DNA of 7,313 bases from Acidobacteriota bacterium (lineage in GTDB: Bacteria > Acidobacteriota > Terriglobia > UBA7540): positions 1-7,313 of the forward strand of contig JAKASC010000117.1 of NCBI GenBank assembly GCA_021828245.1. The letters are read 5' to 3'. A model generated the notes under the pieces. It did not search any database. It saw only the letters and a program-made list of their open reading frames with translations, and was not told the origin of the DNA. The position numbers and the translations under genes are program-made. The stretch's first letter is position 1, and every line of letters begins with the position of its first letter. Positions 1 to 5,847 of the stretch are shown here, in pieces.

Positions 1-1995
1 ATTCCGCAGCATGAGTTGGTGGACGCCATGCGAGTTGATGTAGGTCACCGAGGCGGTGATGTTGCGGGCGACCTGCCGCTCCAAGCTGGCGGCCGACTCG
101 ATGGTATAAGGAGCGCGAAAGTTCGGATCCACCTGGTACATGGTCGGAAACGTGGCCGTGCCCGCCAGGGTGTTCACCGGCGGGATGGTGGGGAAGAACT
201 CAGGTTGGTTAACGACGTAGCGTTGCTGATTGATCCCATTCAGCCGCTCCGCCTGGAGGATATCACCGATGCCGAAGCGGTCGTAGAAAATGCCAAACCC
301 GGCGCGCAAGACGGTTTTGGGGCTGGCACCATGGCCGAGTCCCCAAGCCAGCCCCATGCGCGGCGCCCAGTCGGCATGGTCGTTAATGTGATTCTGCGAC
401 TCAAAACGAAGACCCAGGCTGAGGTTGAGATTGGGGCGAATGTTATAGGTATCTTCCGCGTAAAGCCCCACGTCCCAAAGATTCGCGCTGGCTAAAGGAT
501 TGCCGGCCGTAATGGAAAATTGGCTGGGCCCGCCGCCGGCGGCGCGAACCTGCGCCAACGTCATGCCTTGCGCCAAGCCCTGCTCGGTAATTTGATAAGC
601 GGTGAGAGAGGGAAAAACAAACGTCCCATTAAACCCACCCGTCGTGCTGTAGGATTCATCCATGTCGCGCAGCCGCCCGCCGAAGGTGATGTTGTGCCGG
701 CCGGCCGTAATTTCTACTTCGTCCTGCAACTCGCTATGCCAATGCGATTCCTCGCTTCTTCCACCGCTGTTCCCGCCGCCCGTAAAAGCGCCGCGGATGT
801 CCAGCGTCGGAGCAAAGCTAACCGGAAGCGTATTGTTGTCCTCGCGCGTCAGGCCAAAGCGCAGGTCGTTCACGGTGGAAGCATTGACCACTTGCGTGTC
901 CATCAAATGTAGCTCGTTCTCCGTGTGGTTCGTGTTGACGCCCTGGGACGGCAGGCTGAATTGCCCGATGCCACTATTCGTCTGCTGGCCGCCCGTGTGG
1001 TCGTACATCACGGTCAACACGTTGTTTTTGCCCAGTTGGAAATCGAAGCGAGGGCTGATGAAGGTGAACGACGACGGCGTGGACACCGCCTCGTTCAGGG
1101 TTGTCGGTTGGAAGTTCTGATTCAACACGGGCGCGTCCACCACCGAGACGCCGTTCGAACTGCGATGGAAGATGCTGAAGAAAAATGAGGCTTTCTTGCC
1201 GAGCGGCCCTCCCACGTCCCCGTGATAGAACAAGGAATGATATCCCGGCTCGTGAATCACAAAAGGATTGCGGGAATTGAGGATGGAGTCATTTCCAAAA
1301 GTGAAAAGCTCGCCGTGAAATTGTTGAAAGCCGGGCTTGGTGATGACGTCAATCCGCCCGTAGCCGAGGTTCTCATGCGCGGCCGTGAACGGATTGGTGT
1401 TGACGCGAACCTCCAAAATATCGGATTTCGGTGGAAGCTGCCCGCCCGCGAACCCATCAATATAAATTTGCCCACCGTTCGGCCCGGCAGCCGGCCCCGC
1501 CAAAGCTTCAAGCTCCGATTGGAGTTCGTCCGGGTCGTCCGAGAAGGCCTTGAGCGCGGCGCCTCTGATAACCAGCGCACTCGCGTTCTTCTGAGGGCTC
1601 ACACTGAGCTTCGCGGCTCCGGTGCGGACCGTCACTTGCTGCTTTTGCAGCATGACCACTAACTGAGCATTGACCACGGCGATTTTCCCCGGCGCGACGG
1701 TCACGCTCGACTTCTCAAATGGGGCAAAATTCTTTGCGGTAATGGCGACCGTGTAACTACCGGGTTCGAGACCGCGAAAGACGTATTGACCCTGCTCGTC
1801 GGTTTGAGTTTGCTGGATGATCCCGCCGGTCCCCGTGGCCGTTACCGTGGCGCCAGGAATGGAAGCGCCGGAGGGGTCCGTCACACGCCCCCGCAAGCTC
1901 ACAGCGCCGGATTGCGCCCAGACCGCGGAGGCCAGTCCGAAGGCCGCAACCCAGGCCAGCCCCACACGGATTAACTTTCGATGCCCATCACTCAT
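1..1995 (-). CDS. Oar-like TonB-dependent outer-membrane receptor with N-terminal carboxypeptidase-regulatory domain (3' part outside window)
   Basis: I translated the minus strand by hand from the ATG at 1993-1995; it stays open for 665 codons to the window edge, so the C-terminal barrel strands are missing. A GGAGGA Shine-Dalgarno (2003-2008) lies 7 bases before the ATG. Residues 1-27 form a Sec signal peptide (basic HRKLIR, hydrophobic core, cleavage after AVWA before QSG). Residues about 30-118 form a CarboxypepD_reg-like beta-sandwich (VSLRGRVTDPSGASIPGATV, then DEQGQYVFRGLEPGSYTV). Residues about 130-235 form a plug-like region with GGQIYIDGF, NPFTAAHENLGYGRIDV and ITKPGFQQFHGELF. Aromatic-rich alternating strands follow, including WDVGLYAEDTYNI, LNLSLGLRFESQNH and ADWAPRMGLAWG. 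Proteins of this type sit in the outer membrane and are thought to take up large substrates such as oligosaccharides or peptides using TonB energy. The ligand cannot be read from the sequence. Family members are usually around 1000 residues. It follows the DUF5666 gene in the same orientation after 139 bases. Confidence 0.9.
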   Translation of the reverse strand, partial: MSDGHRKLIRVGLAWVAAFGLASAVWAQSGAVSLRGRVTDPSGASIPGATVTATGTGGIIQQTQTDEQGQYVFRGLEPGSYTVAITAKNFAPFEKSSVTVAPGKIAVVNAQLVVMLQKQQVTVRTGAAKLSVSPQKNASALVIRGAALKAFSDDPDELQSELEALAGPAAGPNGGQIYIDGFAGGQLPPKSDILEVRVNTNPFTAAHENLGYGRIDVITKPGFQQFHGELFTFGNDSILNSRNPFVIHEPGYHSLFYHGDVGGPLGKKASFFFSIFHRSSNGVSVVDAPVLNQNFQPTTLNEAVSTPSSFTFISPRFDFQLGKNNVLTVMYDHTGGQQTNSGIGQFSLPSQGVNTNHTENELHLMDTQVVNASTVNDLRFGLTREDNNTLPVSFAPTLDIRGAFTGGGNSGGRSEESHWHSELQDEVEITAGRHNITFGGRLRDMDESYSTTGGFNGTFVFPSLTAYQITEQGLAQGMTLAQVRAAGGGPSQFSITAGNPLASANLWDVGLYAEDTYNIRPNLNLSLGLRFESQNHINDHADWAPRMGLAWGLGHGASPKTVLRAGFGIFYDRFGIGDILQAERLNGINQQRYVVNQPEFFPTIPPVNTLAGTATFPTMYQVDPNFRAPYTIESAASLERQVARNITASVTYINSHGVHQLMLRN

Positions 1996-2134
1996 TCTGA
2001 AATCCTCCCACATTATCCTGCGTAAGCTCCATGAAACCCGTTCCAACAATTGCCACGGACAACCGCCAGCCCATGAGGTTAGTACCCGCTTCTTTCGTCA
2101 AGTCTGGCTCCGGACGCATCCTTACGAGGCCGCG

Positions 2135-3358
2135 TTAAGGCCCACCGCTCAAGCCGCTTTCACCCTCGCCTCCGCCACCCCCGCCAATGCTGAGATTCCA
2201 CGGGCCCAGCCTCACCTGCTTGCTCCCTTTGGGCCGCGCCTCCAGAATGGGTGCGACCCCGGCCAAGACGGCGATGGCCGTCACCTCGCCGGGCTTTGCT
2301 CCTTGTGTGCTCACCACAATCAGTGGCTCGCCGGGCTTGATGCTACCGAGAGAAAGAACAGGAGTTCGGTTGAGCATGGCGTTGAAGTCGCCCGGCGGGC
2401 CACCCGGCCCTCCACGGAAACCTCCGGCGGAGGCCCCACGGCGAACAAAGCCCGTCGCGCGCCGAGGATGAGCGGCCCCTGCGCCCGCTTGCCCTTCCCT
2501 GCCGCCGTTTCCGGAGTTAAACCGCGCGATCATCATGGCAACGAACAGCGGCAGCGTGTGCATTTTGGTGTCGGAATCAATTCTGACGAGCAACGGCTTG
2601 CCGGTCGCCAGGTTCTTAACCTTCAGGGTGCGGTTAGCAGGGTTCACCGATATGGCGGTGACTCCAATATTGCGGAACGTTCCTGAAACGACCTCACGCG
2701 CCGTGAATGCATTGCCGCTCGGATTCAAGGCTCCGAGAGCGCGAACCTGATCGCCGGGGCGAATTTGGTCGAAGGTGCCCGGTTTGGCATCACTGAACTT
2801 CACCGAATCCGGCGCATAGCGGAGCAAAGTCGCCTGGGGAGCCAACGTCAGGGTCACAAGATGCGTCGGATTTGCGGGCGTCGGCGGCACGTTGGGGACA
2901 GCAAGCGTGATTTGGTGGGTGGCTGGATTGACGGCATGCACCACTCCGGCGATACCGTGCTTTTGCCATTCCAAGCGCTCCGCCTCGTGCTCTTTTTGAA
3001 TATCCGTTTTCGTCATCACGATGATGGAGGTAGCCGTGAGGGTGCTCCGCTGAGCGGACGAGGCGTTTCCGCGAACCAATACGCGGTCGCCGACGGTTAT
3101 CTCACTCGCCGGAATTCTCACAGCCGAATTCAGGTTTTTGGCTCCGGGTGGCACCCTTAAAATCAGTATTCCAGATGGAACCTGGACGGTCACATTGGAA
3201 CCTGCATCGGTGCGCAGTGTAAATTGGCCGGCACTAGCGGCCGTGACCACCCCAATGGCCGGCGCCGCCGGTTGCGCCGCCGCCGCGATTGGCTTGCCCC
3301 CTACCATTAGCAGGGTGCCGGCTACAACGCCCCAAGCCCAAAGACGATGGTTTTTCAT
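2135..3358 (-). CDS. Exported DUF5666-like repeat protein with Gly/Arg-rich insert
   Basis: 407 residues from the ATG at 3356-3358; GGAG at 3368-3371 sits 9 bases upstream. An in-frame TTG five codons earlier (3373) would overlap that site, so I prefer the ATG. Residues 1-28 look like a Sec signal peptide (MKNHR, hydrophobic core, cleavage near AAAA/Q). The mature protein shows three related units: about 35-115 (IGVVTAASAGQFTL ... VGDRVLVRG ... TLTATSIIV), 136-228 (AGVVHAVNPATHQITL ... RPGDQVRALG ... FTAREVVSG) and 230-370 (IGVTAISVNPANRTLKV ... KPGEPLIVV ... EVTAIAVLAG). This 'beta strands, then GD-V--G, then TA--I' pattern resembles DUF5666, a small beta-barrel domain of unknown function. 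The third unit is split by a Gly/Arg-rich stretch at about 281-325 (GGREG, RRATGFVRRG, GGFRGGPGG), and residues 392-407 form a Gly-rich tail. Likely periplasmic or surface-located. The receptor gene follows 139 bases downstream with no convincing terminator or promoter between, so co-transcription is plausible. The molecular role is unknown; the DUF5666 assignment rests on pattern, not a search. Confidence 0.85.
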   Translation of the reverse strand: MKNHRLWAWGVVAGTLLMVGGKPIAAAAQPAAPAIGVVTAASAGQFTLRTDAGSNVTVQVPSGILILRVPPGAKNLNSAVRIPASEITVGDRVLVRGNASSAQRSTLTATSIIVMTKTDIQKEHEAERLEWQKHGIAGVVHAVNPATHQITLAVPNVPPTPANPTHLVTLTLAPQATLLRYAPDSVKFSDAKPGTFDQIRPGDQVRALGALNPSGNAFTAREVVSGTFRNIGVTAISVNPANRTLKVKNLATGKPLLVRIDSDTKMHTLPLFVAMMIARFNSGNGGREGQAGAGAAHPRRATGFVRRGASAGGFRGGPGGPPGDFNAMLNRTPVLSLGSIKPGEPLIVVSTQGAKPGEVTAIAVLAGVAPILEARPKGSKQVRLGPWNLSIGGGGGGEGESGLSGGP

Positions 3359-3477
3359 CTCCAATGACTCCAAATTGCATTAGACGGCTGCGGGTCAAGC
3401 CAGGTTTCTAGCGTTTGTAAAAAGCGCGTAAACTCAACACGGCCTATGCGCAACCGCTCAAATACTCAGAATTCGTG

Positions 3478-3536
3478 AAAAAAACTTCGGGCCGCGGGCA
3501 GCCAGCCCCTGGGGGCCTGGACGGCGCTCCGCGGCC
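3478..3536 (-). terminator. GC-rich hairpin plus T7 run: intrinsic terminator or leader attenuator
   Basis: On the minus strand GGCCGCGG (3529-3536) pairs perfectly with CCGCGGCC (3490-3497). The enclosed segment can form an inner CCA-GCCC/GGGC-TGG stem with one bulged G. Five bases (CGAAG) after the outer stem comes a run of seven T (3478-3484). The T run is slightly farther from the stem than in a textbook terminator. It lies about 110 bases after the HD-GYP stop codon, so it may end that transcript. It also lies between an extended -10 box (3575-3583) and the DUF5666 start, so it could instead act as an attenuator. The plus strand has A's in that position, so it works only for minus-strand transcription. 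Confidence 0.65.
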
Positions 3537-3574
3537 ATGGCATCGCGCCTTGTTATTTCCAACACAAATTTCCG

Positions 3575-3583
3575 ATTATAGCA
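3575..3583 (-). promoter_or_regulatory. Extended -10 promoter box upstream of the DUF5666-like gene
   Basis: The minus strand reads TGCTATAAT: a perfect TATAAT with the TGn extension. There is no recognisable -35 hexamer 16-18 bases upstream, which fits an extended -10 promoter. Transcription would begin near 3568 and give a leader of about 210 bases before the ATG at 3358. That leader contains the hairpin/T7 element at 3478-3536. The box may be a chance match in a short non-coding gap. Confidence 0.45.
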
Positions 3584-3647
3584 GCCTAAAGCGACGGCGC
3601 GGGATGGCGTTGTAGCTCATCCTGCCTGCGAGCCAAGACGGACGGGG

Positions 3648-4601
3648 TTACAACCGGATGCGTTCGGCAATATAGTGCCGAATCGTTTGGCGGTCGGGAG
3701 GCGATATGGCCACAAATTGAGCTGCCAAGCGGTCCGGCAATTCCCGACGCGCAACCTTGGCGCGGGCTCGGAGCCGGTTGGAGGCTGGGGGAAGGCTAAA
3801 CTCCAGCTCCACCTCCTGTCCAATATCCACCCGATGGCGGCTCGTAAAAGAAATCCCTGTCTCGCTCAAATCCCAAGTGGTGGAGAGAAATTCGTCATTC
3901 CGAGTGCGGCAATTCACCAGGGTCCGCAGCGGTAGCCGTGCCGACCGCCTTCGCTCCCGAAGCACGCTCCCTCGCATGGCGTAGTCCGGAATGAAGAGAA
4001 AAGCCTTGACCACGGCAGGGTCAAACTGACGGCCTGTCTCGCGCTCAATCTCGTCGCGGGCGGCATCGAACGCGCGGGCACGGCGATAAGGCCGATCGGA
4101 GGTCATGGCGTCCAGGGAGTCGGCCACCGCAAAAACGCGCGCTCCCAGGGGAATCGCATCGCCCCGCAAACCGCGAGGGTAGCCAGAACCATCGTACCGC
4201 TCGTGATGCGCCAAAATGATTTCAGCGGCCGGAGCCAAAAAGGCAATCTGCTTGACCAGCTCGTAGCCGATTTGCACGTGCGTCTGCATGATTTCAACTT
4301 CTTCGGGCGATAGCGGCCCTTCTTTGCGCAGAATCGAGTCGGGAATGCCGATCTTTCCGATGTCGTGCAGATAGGCGCCGCGCGCGAGCTGCGTCAATTC
4401 CTCGCTCGAATAATTCATGGCCCTGGCAATTTGGAGTGAATATCGAGTGACGCGCTCGGAGTGGCCGGCGGTTTCAGTGTCTCTCAGATCAAGCGCTGCG
4501 CCCAGGGCGCGCAGGGTTTCGTCATAGGTCAGCTCAATCAGCCGGAAAGCGGCTTCGTGGTCATGCGTGCTTTCCTGGAGGGCGGTTTCGGATGGAATCA
4601 A
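3648..4601 (-). CDS. HD-GYP cyclic-di-GMP phosphodiesterase with C-terminal PilZ domain
   Basis: 317 residues, predicted cytoplasmic: no signal peptide or membrane segment. An HD-GYP domain spans about 25-205. It shows GHSERV (H47), the HD pair in YLHDIGKIGIPD (H79/D80, K83), H108 in QTHVQIG, HHERYDGSGYP (H132/H133 and the GYP motif at 140-142) and D161 in ADSLDAMTSDRPYR. This is the full set expected of an active metal-dependent phosphodiesterase that breaks down cyclic-di-GMP. A PilZ domain follows at about 215-315, with the RxxxR ligand loop at R218-R222 (ERRRSARLPL) and the [D/N]xSxxG motif at D244-G249 (DLSETG). PilZ binds cyclic-di-GMP, so binding and hydrolysis are joined in one chain. 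The start is TTG (4599-4601): AGGAGG at 4607-4612 lies 5 bases before it, a TGA lies 13 codons upstream, and no ATG or GTG lies between. There is no N-terminal REC or GAF domain, only a short helix-like stretch. It reads away from the YqgE-like gene. Confidence 0.93.
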   Translation of the reverse strand: MIPSETALQESTHDHEAAFRLIELTYDETLRALGAALDLRDTETAGHSERVTRYSLQIARAMNYSSEELTQLARGAYLHDIGKIGIPDSILRKEGPLSPEEVEIMQTHVQIGYELVKQIAFLAPAAEIILAHHERYDGSGYPRGLRGDAIPLGARVFAVADSLDAMTSDRPYRRARAFDAARDEIERETGRQFDPAVVKAFLFIPDYAMRGSVLRERRRSARLPLRTLVNCRTRNDEFLSTTWDLSETGISFTSRHRVDIGQEVELEFSLPPASNRLRARAKVARRELPDRLAAQFVAISPPDRQTIRHYIAERIRL

Positions 4602-4606
4602 TGGCT

Positions 4607-4612
4607 CCTCCT
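4607..4612 (-). promoter_or_regulatory. Shine-Dalgarno site that decides the TTG start of the HD-GYP gene
   Basis: The minus strand reads AGGAGG, a perfect anti-16S match, separated by AGCCA (5 bases) from TTG at 4601. It is the only good start in the open frame before the upstream stop. Confidence 0.8.
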
Positions 4613-4748
4613 GGCGCGGGATTCGGTCTTTCGCGATTCAGAACAGCGGCCGGCCCACAGCTTCAGCCCGCGCCGCCCCTATTTGTGACCCGCGTTGCTG
4701 GCCAGTCCAACTCGAGGATGGCCCTGGCCGTGAATTCCCTCCGACGCC

Positions 4749-4777
4749 TTAGTATCACAATAGCTAATATAAATCAA
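4749..4777 (-). promoter_or_regulatory. Candidate promoter for the HD-GYP gene
   Basis: On the minus strand TTGATT (4772-4777; -35 like) is followed after 17 bases by TACTAA (4749-4754; -10 like), which is preceded by TGA, an extended -10 feature. Each hexamer is only a partial consensus match, but spacing and AT-richness fit. The start would lie near 4742, giving a leader of about 140 bases. The -35 box falls within the inverted repeat at 4766-4784. Confidence 0.4.
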
Positions 4778-4784
4778 GTATATT
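4766..4784. repeat. AT-rich perfect inverted repeat, candidate operator
   Basis: AATATA (4766-4771) and TATATT (4779-4784) are perfect inverted copies around a 7-base centre. The -35 box of the candidate HD-GYP promoter lies in the spacer and inner arm, so a dimeric regulator bound here would act on that promoter. AT-rich short palindromes also arise by chance. Confidence 0.35.
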
Positions 4785-4843
4785 TCAGTGGGGGCTATCG
4801 AGATTGCTTGCCGGCCTGGCATGTTGTATGCACCGTTGTCGGG

Positions 4844-4866
4844 TCGGTAGATGAGCAACCTACCGA
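4844..4866. repeat. Perfect 7-base inverted repeat, candidate regulator site
   Basis: TCGGTAG (4844-4850) and CTACCGA (4860-4866) are perfect inverted copies separated by 9 bases. The centre is about 61 bases before the predicted start of the YqgE-like transcript (near 4916), a place where upstream activators often bind. There is no T run after it, so a terminator is unlikely. Confidence 0.4.
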
Positions 4867-4900
4867 TGAGACGAGAGGGATTTCCTCCTAGCCATCTGCG

Positions 4901-4909
4901 TGGTATAGT
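4901..4909 (+). promoter_or_regulatory. Extended -10 promoter box for the YqgE-like gene
   Basis: The plus strand reads TGGTATAGT, an extended -10 (TGn plus TATAGT, five of six matches). The -35 position (around TTTCCT) is poor, so the promoter may rely on an activator, perhaps at the inverted repeat 4844-4866. The predicted start near 4916 gives a leader of about 170 bases before the ATG at 5086. Confidence 0.45.
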
Positions 4910-4947
4910 GAAACCGTCAGGGTAACAGCCGAGGGGAGTGATGCATC

Positions 4948-4986
4948 CTTCCGGCGCGCGGCGCAGACTTCCTTCGCCGCCGGAGG
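4948..4986 (+). promoter_or_regulatory. Structured leader with two competing hairpins
   Basis: CTTCCGGCG (4948-4956) can pair with CGCCGGAGG (4978-4986), nine pairs including one G-U. Alternatively GCGGCG (4958-4963) can pair perfectly with CGCCGC (4975-4980). The two share bases 4978-4980, so they exclude each other. This is a structured 5' leader if the promoter at 4901 is real. No known riboswitch is recognised and GC-rich DNA readily gives such pairings. Confidence 0.3.
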
Positions 4987-5085
4987 ATGGTGAGGAGTCG
5001 TCACGGGAGACGGAATAAAGAGGCAAAACGGCCGAGAGAGTTCGTTCCGCCTTGAAGGCATCCTGTCAACCGGGTCACAGAACCC

Positions 5086-5781
5086 ATGAGTATTCGCAAG
5101 CGTCCGTTCGGTTTTGCGAAGGTTTTCAGTTGGTTTTTGGCATGTGCCCAGCTCAGTTTGTTTGTGCTCCTGGCCCAAGCCGCTCGAACGCCGACACAAG
5201 GTCAACTGCTCTTCCTGGTGGCACGGCGCGAAATCCTTGACCCCTTTTTTGAGCGTTCCGTGGTTCTGATGTTGCCGCGCACCGACTTTCCGCTGGTCGT
5301 CGGGTTGATTGTTAACAAACCGGCTCGCGTGCCACTTGGCAAAATATTTCCCCAGTCGCCGCGGCTAAAAACCCAAACGGCCAGGGCGTTTTTTGGTGGC
5401 CCCGTGGACGTTCACGTGCCGTCGCTCATCTTTCGGACTTCTGAAGCTCCCCGCCACGCCTTGAGGCTCTATGACGACGTTTACCTTACCTTTGATTCTC
5501 GATTGATCGTCGCCCAACTGGAAAAACGCAAGCCATCGTCCAAGCTACGCCTATTTCTGGGGCGGGCGCAGTGGGCGCCTGGCCAGCTAGAAAATGAGAT
5601 GGACCATGGAGCTTGGTATTCCGAACGGAAACCGGGCAATTTGATTTTCAGTTTGGCTCCCCAGCAACTATGGCAAACGCTCCACGATCGTCTGTCCCCC
5701 GGTCATTACATCCGGTATGTGATTCCGCAGCAGACACGGCCGCCATGCCATGCGTCCTTCCCAGTTTCTTCTCCGCTGTGA
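5086..5781 (+). CDS. YqgE/AlgH-family protein with an N-terminal export signal
   Basis: 231 residues; E. coli YqgE has about 187. The family core runs from about 38 to 207. GQLLFLVARREILDPFFERSVV (38-60) matches the YqgE start region, where E. coli has DPIFRRSVV. GLIVNKP (73-79) matches GIIVNKP, FFGGPV (102-107) matches MLGGPL, GRAQWAPGQLENEM (159-172) matches GYASWEKGQLEQEI, and GAWY follows at 175-178. The function of the family is not settled; AlgH was named for an effect on alginate production in Pseudomonas. Ahead of the core lie about 34 extra residues: basic RKRPFGFAK, hydrophobic VFSWFLACAQLSLFVLLAQA and a signal-peptidase-like AQA/AR junction, suggesting export or membrane anchoring. 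The tail of about 20 residues (QQTRPPCHASFPVSSPL) is also extra. A TGA lies 11 codons upstream of the ATG with no other start between, and no clear Shine-Dalgarno is seen. GGGT/ACCC (5072-5085) can fold just before the ATG. It is convergent with the SGNH gene, 66 bases apart. Confidence 0.85.
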   Translation: MSIRKRPFGFAKVFSWFLACAQLSLFVLLAQAARTPTQGQLLFLVARREILDPFFERSVVLMLPRTDFPLVVGLIVNKPARVPLGKIFPQSPRLKTQTARAFFGGPVDVHVPSLIFRTSEAPRHALRLYDDVYLTFDSRLIVAQLEKRKPSSKLRLFLGRAQWAPGQLENEMDHGAWYSERKPGNLIFSLAPQQLWQTLHDRLSPGHYIRYVIPQQTRPPCHASFPVSSPL

Positions 5782-5847
5782 AGAGATTTTAAGAACCTAT
5801 CCGCGAACGATGTCGCGCGGATTCCATCGCTCCCTCCGCATTCGGCC

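Larger units (their letters stand above)
4614..5085. other. Divergent non-coding regulatory region between the HD-GYP and YqgE-like genes
   Basis: About 470 bases between two diverging genes with no convincing gene of its own. The overlapping open frames here give low-complexity Pro/Ser/Arg-rich proteins without a domain or a ribosome site. It holds an AT-rich island at about 4750-4787 in otherwise GC-rich DNA, two perfect inverted repeats (4766-4784 and 4844-4866), a candidate promoter on each strand, and a structured leader (4948-4986) for the plus-strand gene. Each of these is listed separately. Confidence 0.6.

Noticed and set aside
16..1662. Several plus-strand open frames of 87-152 codons
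   Set aside because: All lie opposite the continuous receptor reading frame, whose translation shows recognisable family motifs.
2012..2017. GATAAT on the minus strand as a -10 box for the receptor gene
   Set aside because: It would start transcription at or inside the Shine-Dalgarno (2003-2008), and no -35 hexamer fits at 16-18 bases.
1817..2686. 289-codon open frame on the plus strand
   Set aside because: It runs antisense across the receptor start and the DUF5666-like gene, shows no domain, is rich in Arg/Pro/Ala as expected from GC-rich shadows, and lacks a ribosome site.
4679..5026. 115-codon minus-strand open frame in the divergent region
   Set aside because: Low-complexity composition, no ribosome site, and it covers the promoter island and inverted repeats; more likely non-coding.
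5802..5817. CGCGA/TCGCG hairpin between the convergent genes as a two-way terminator
   Set aside because: The stem is only 5 bp and has no T run on either strand; how these two genes terminate cannot be seen.
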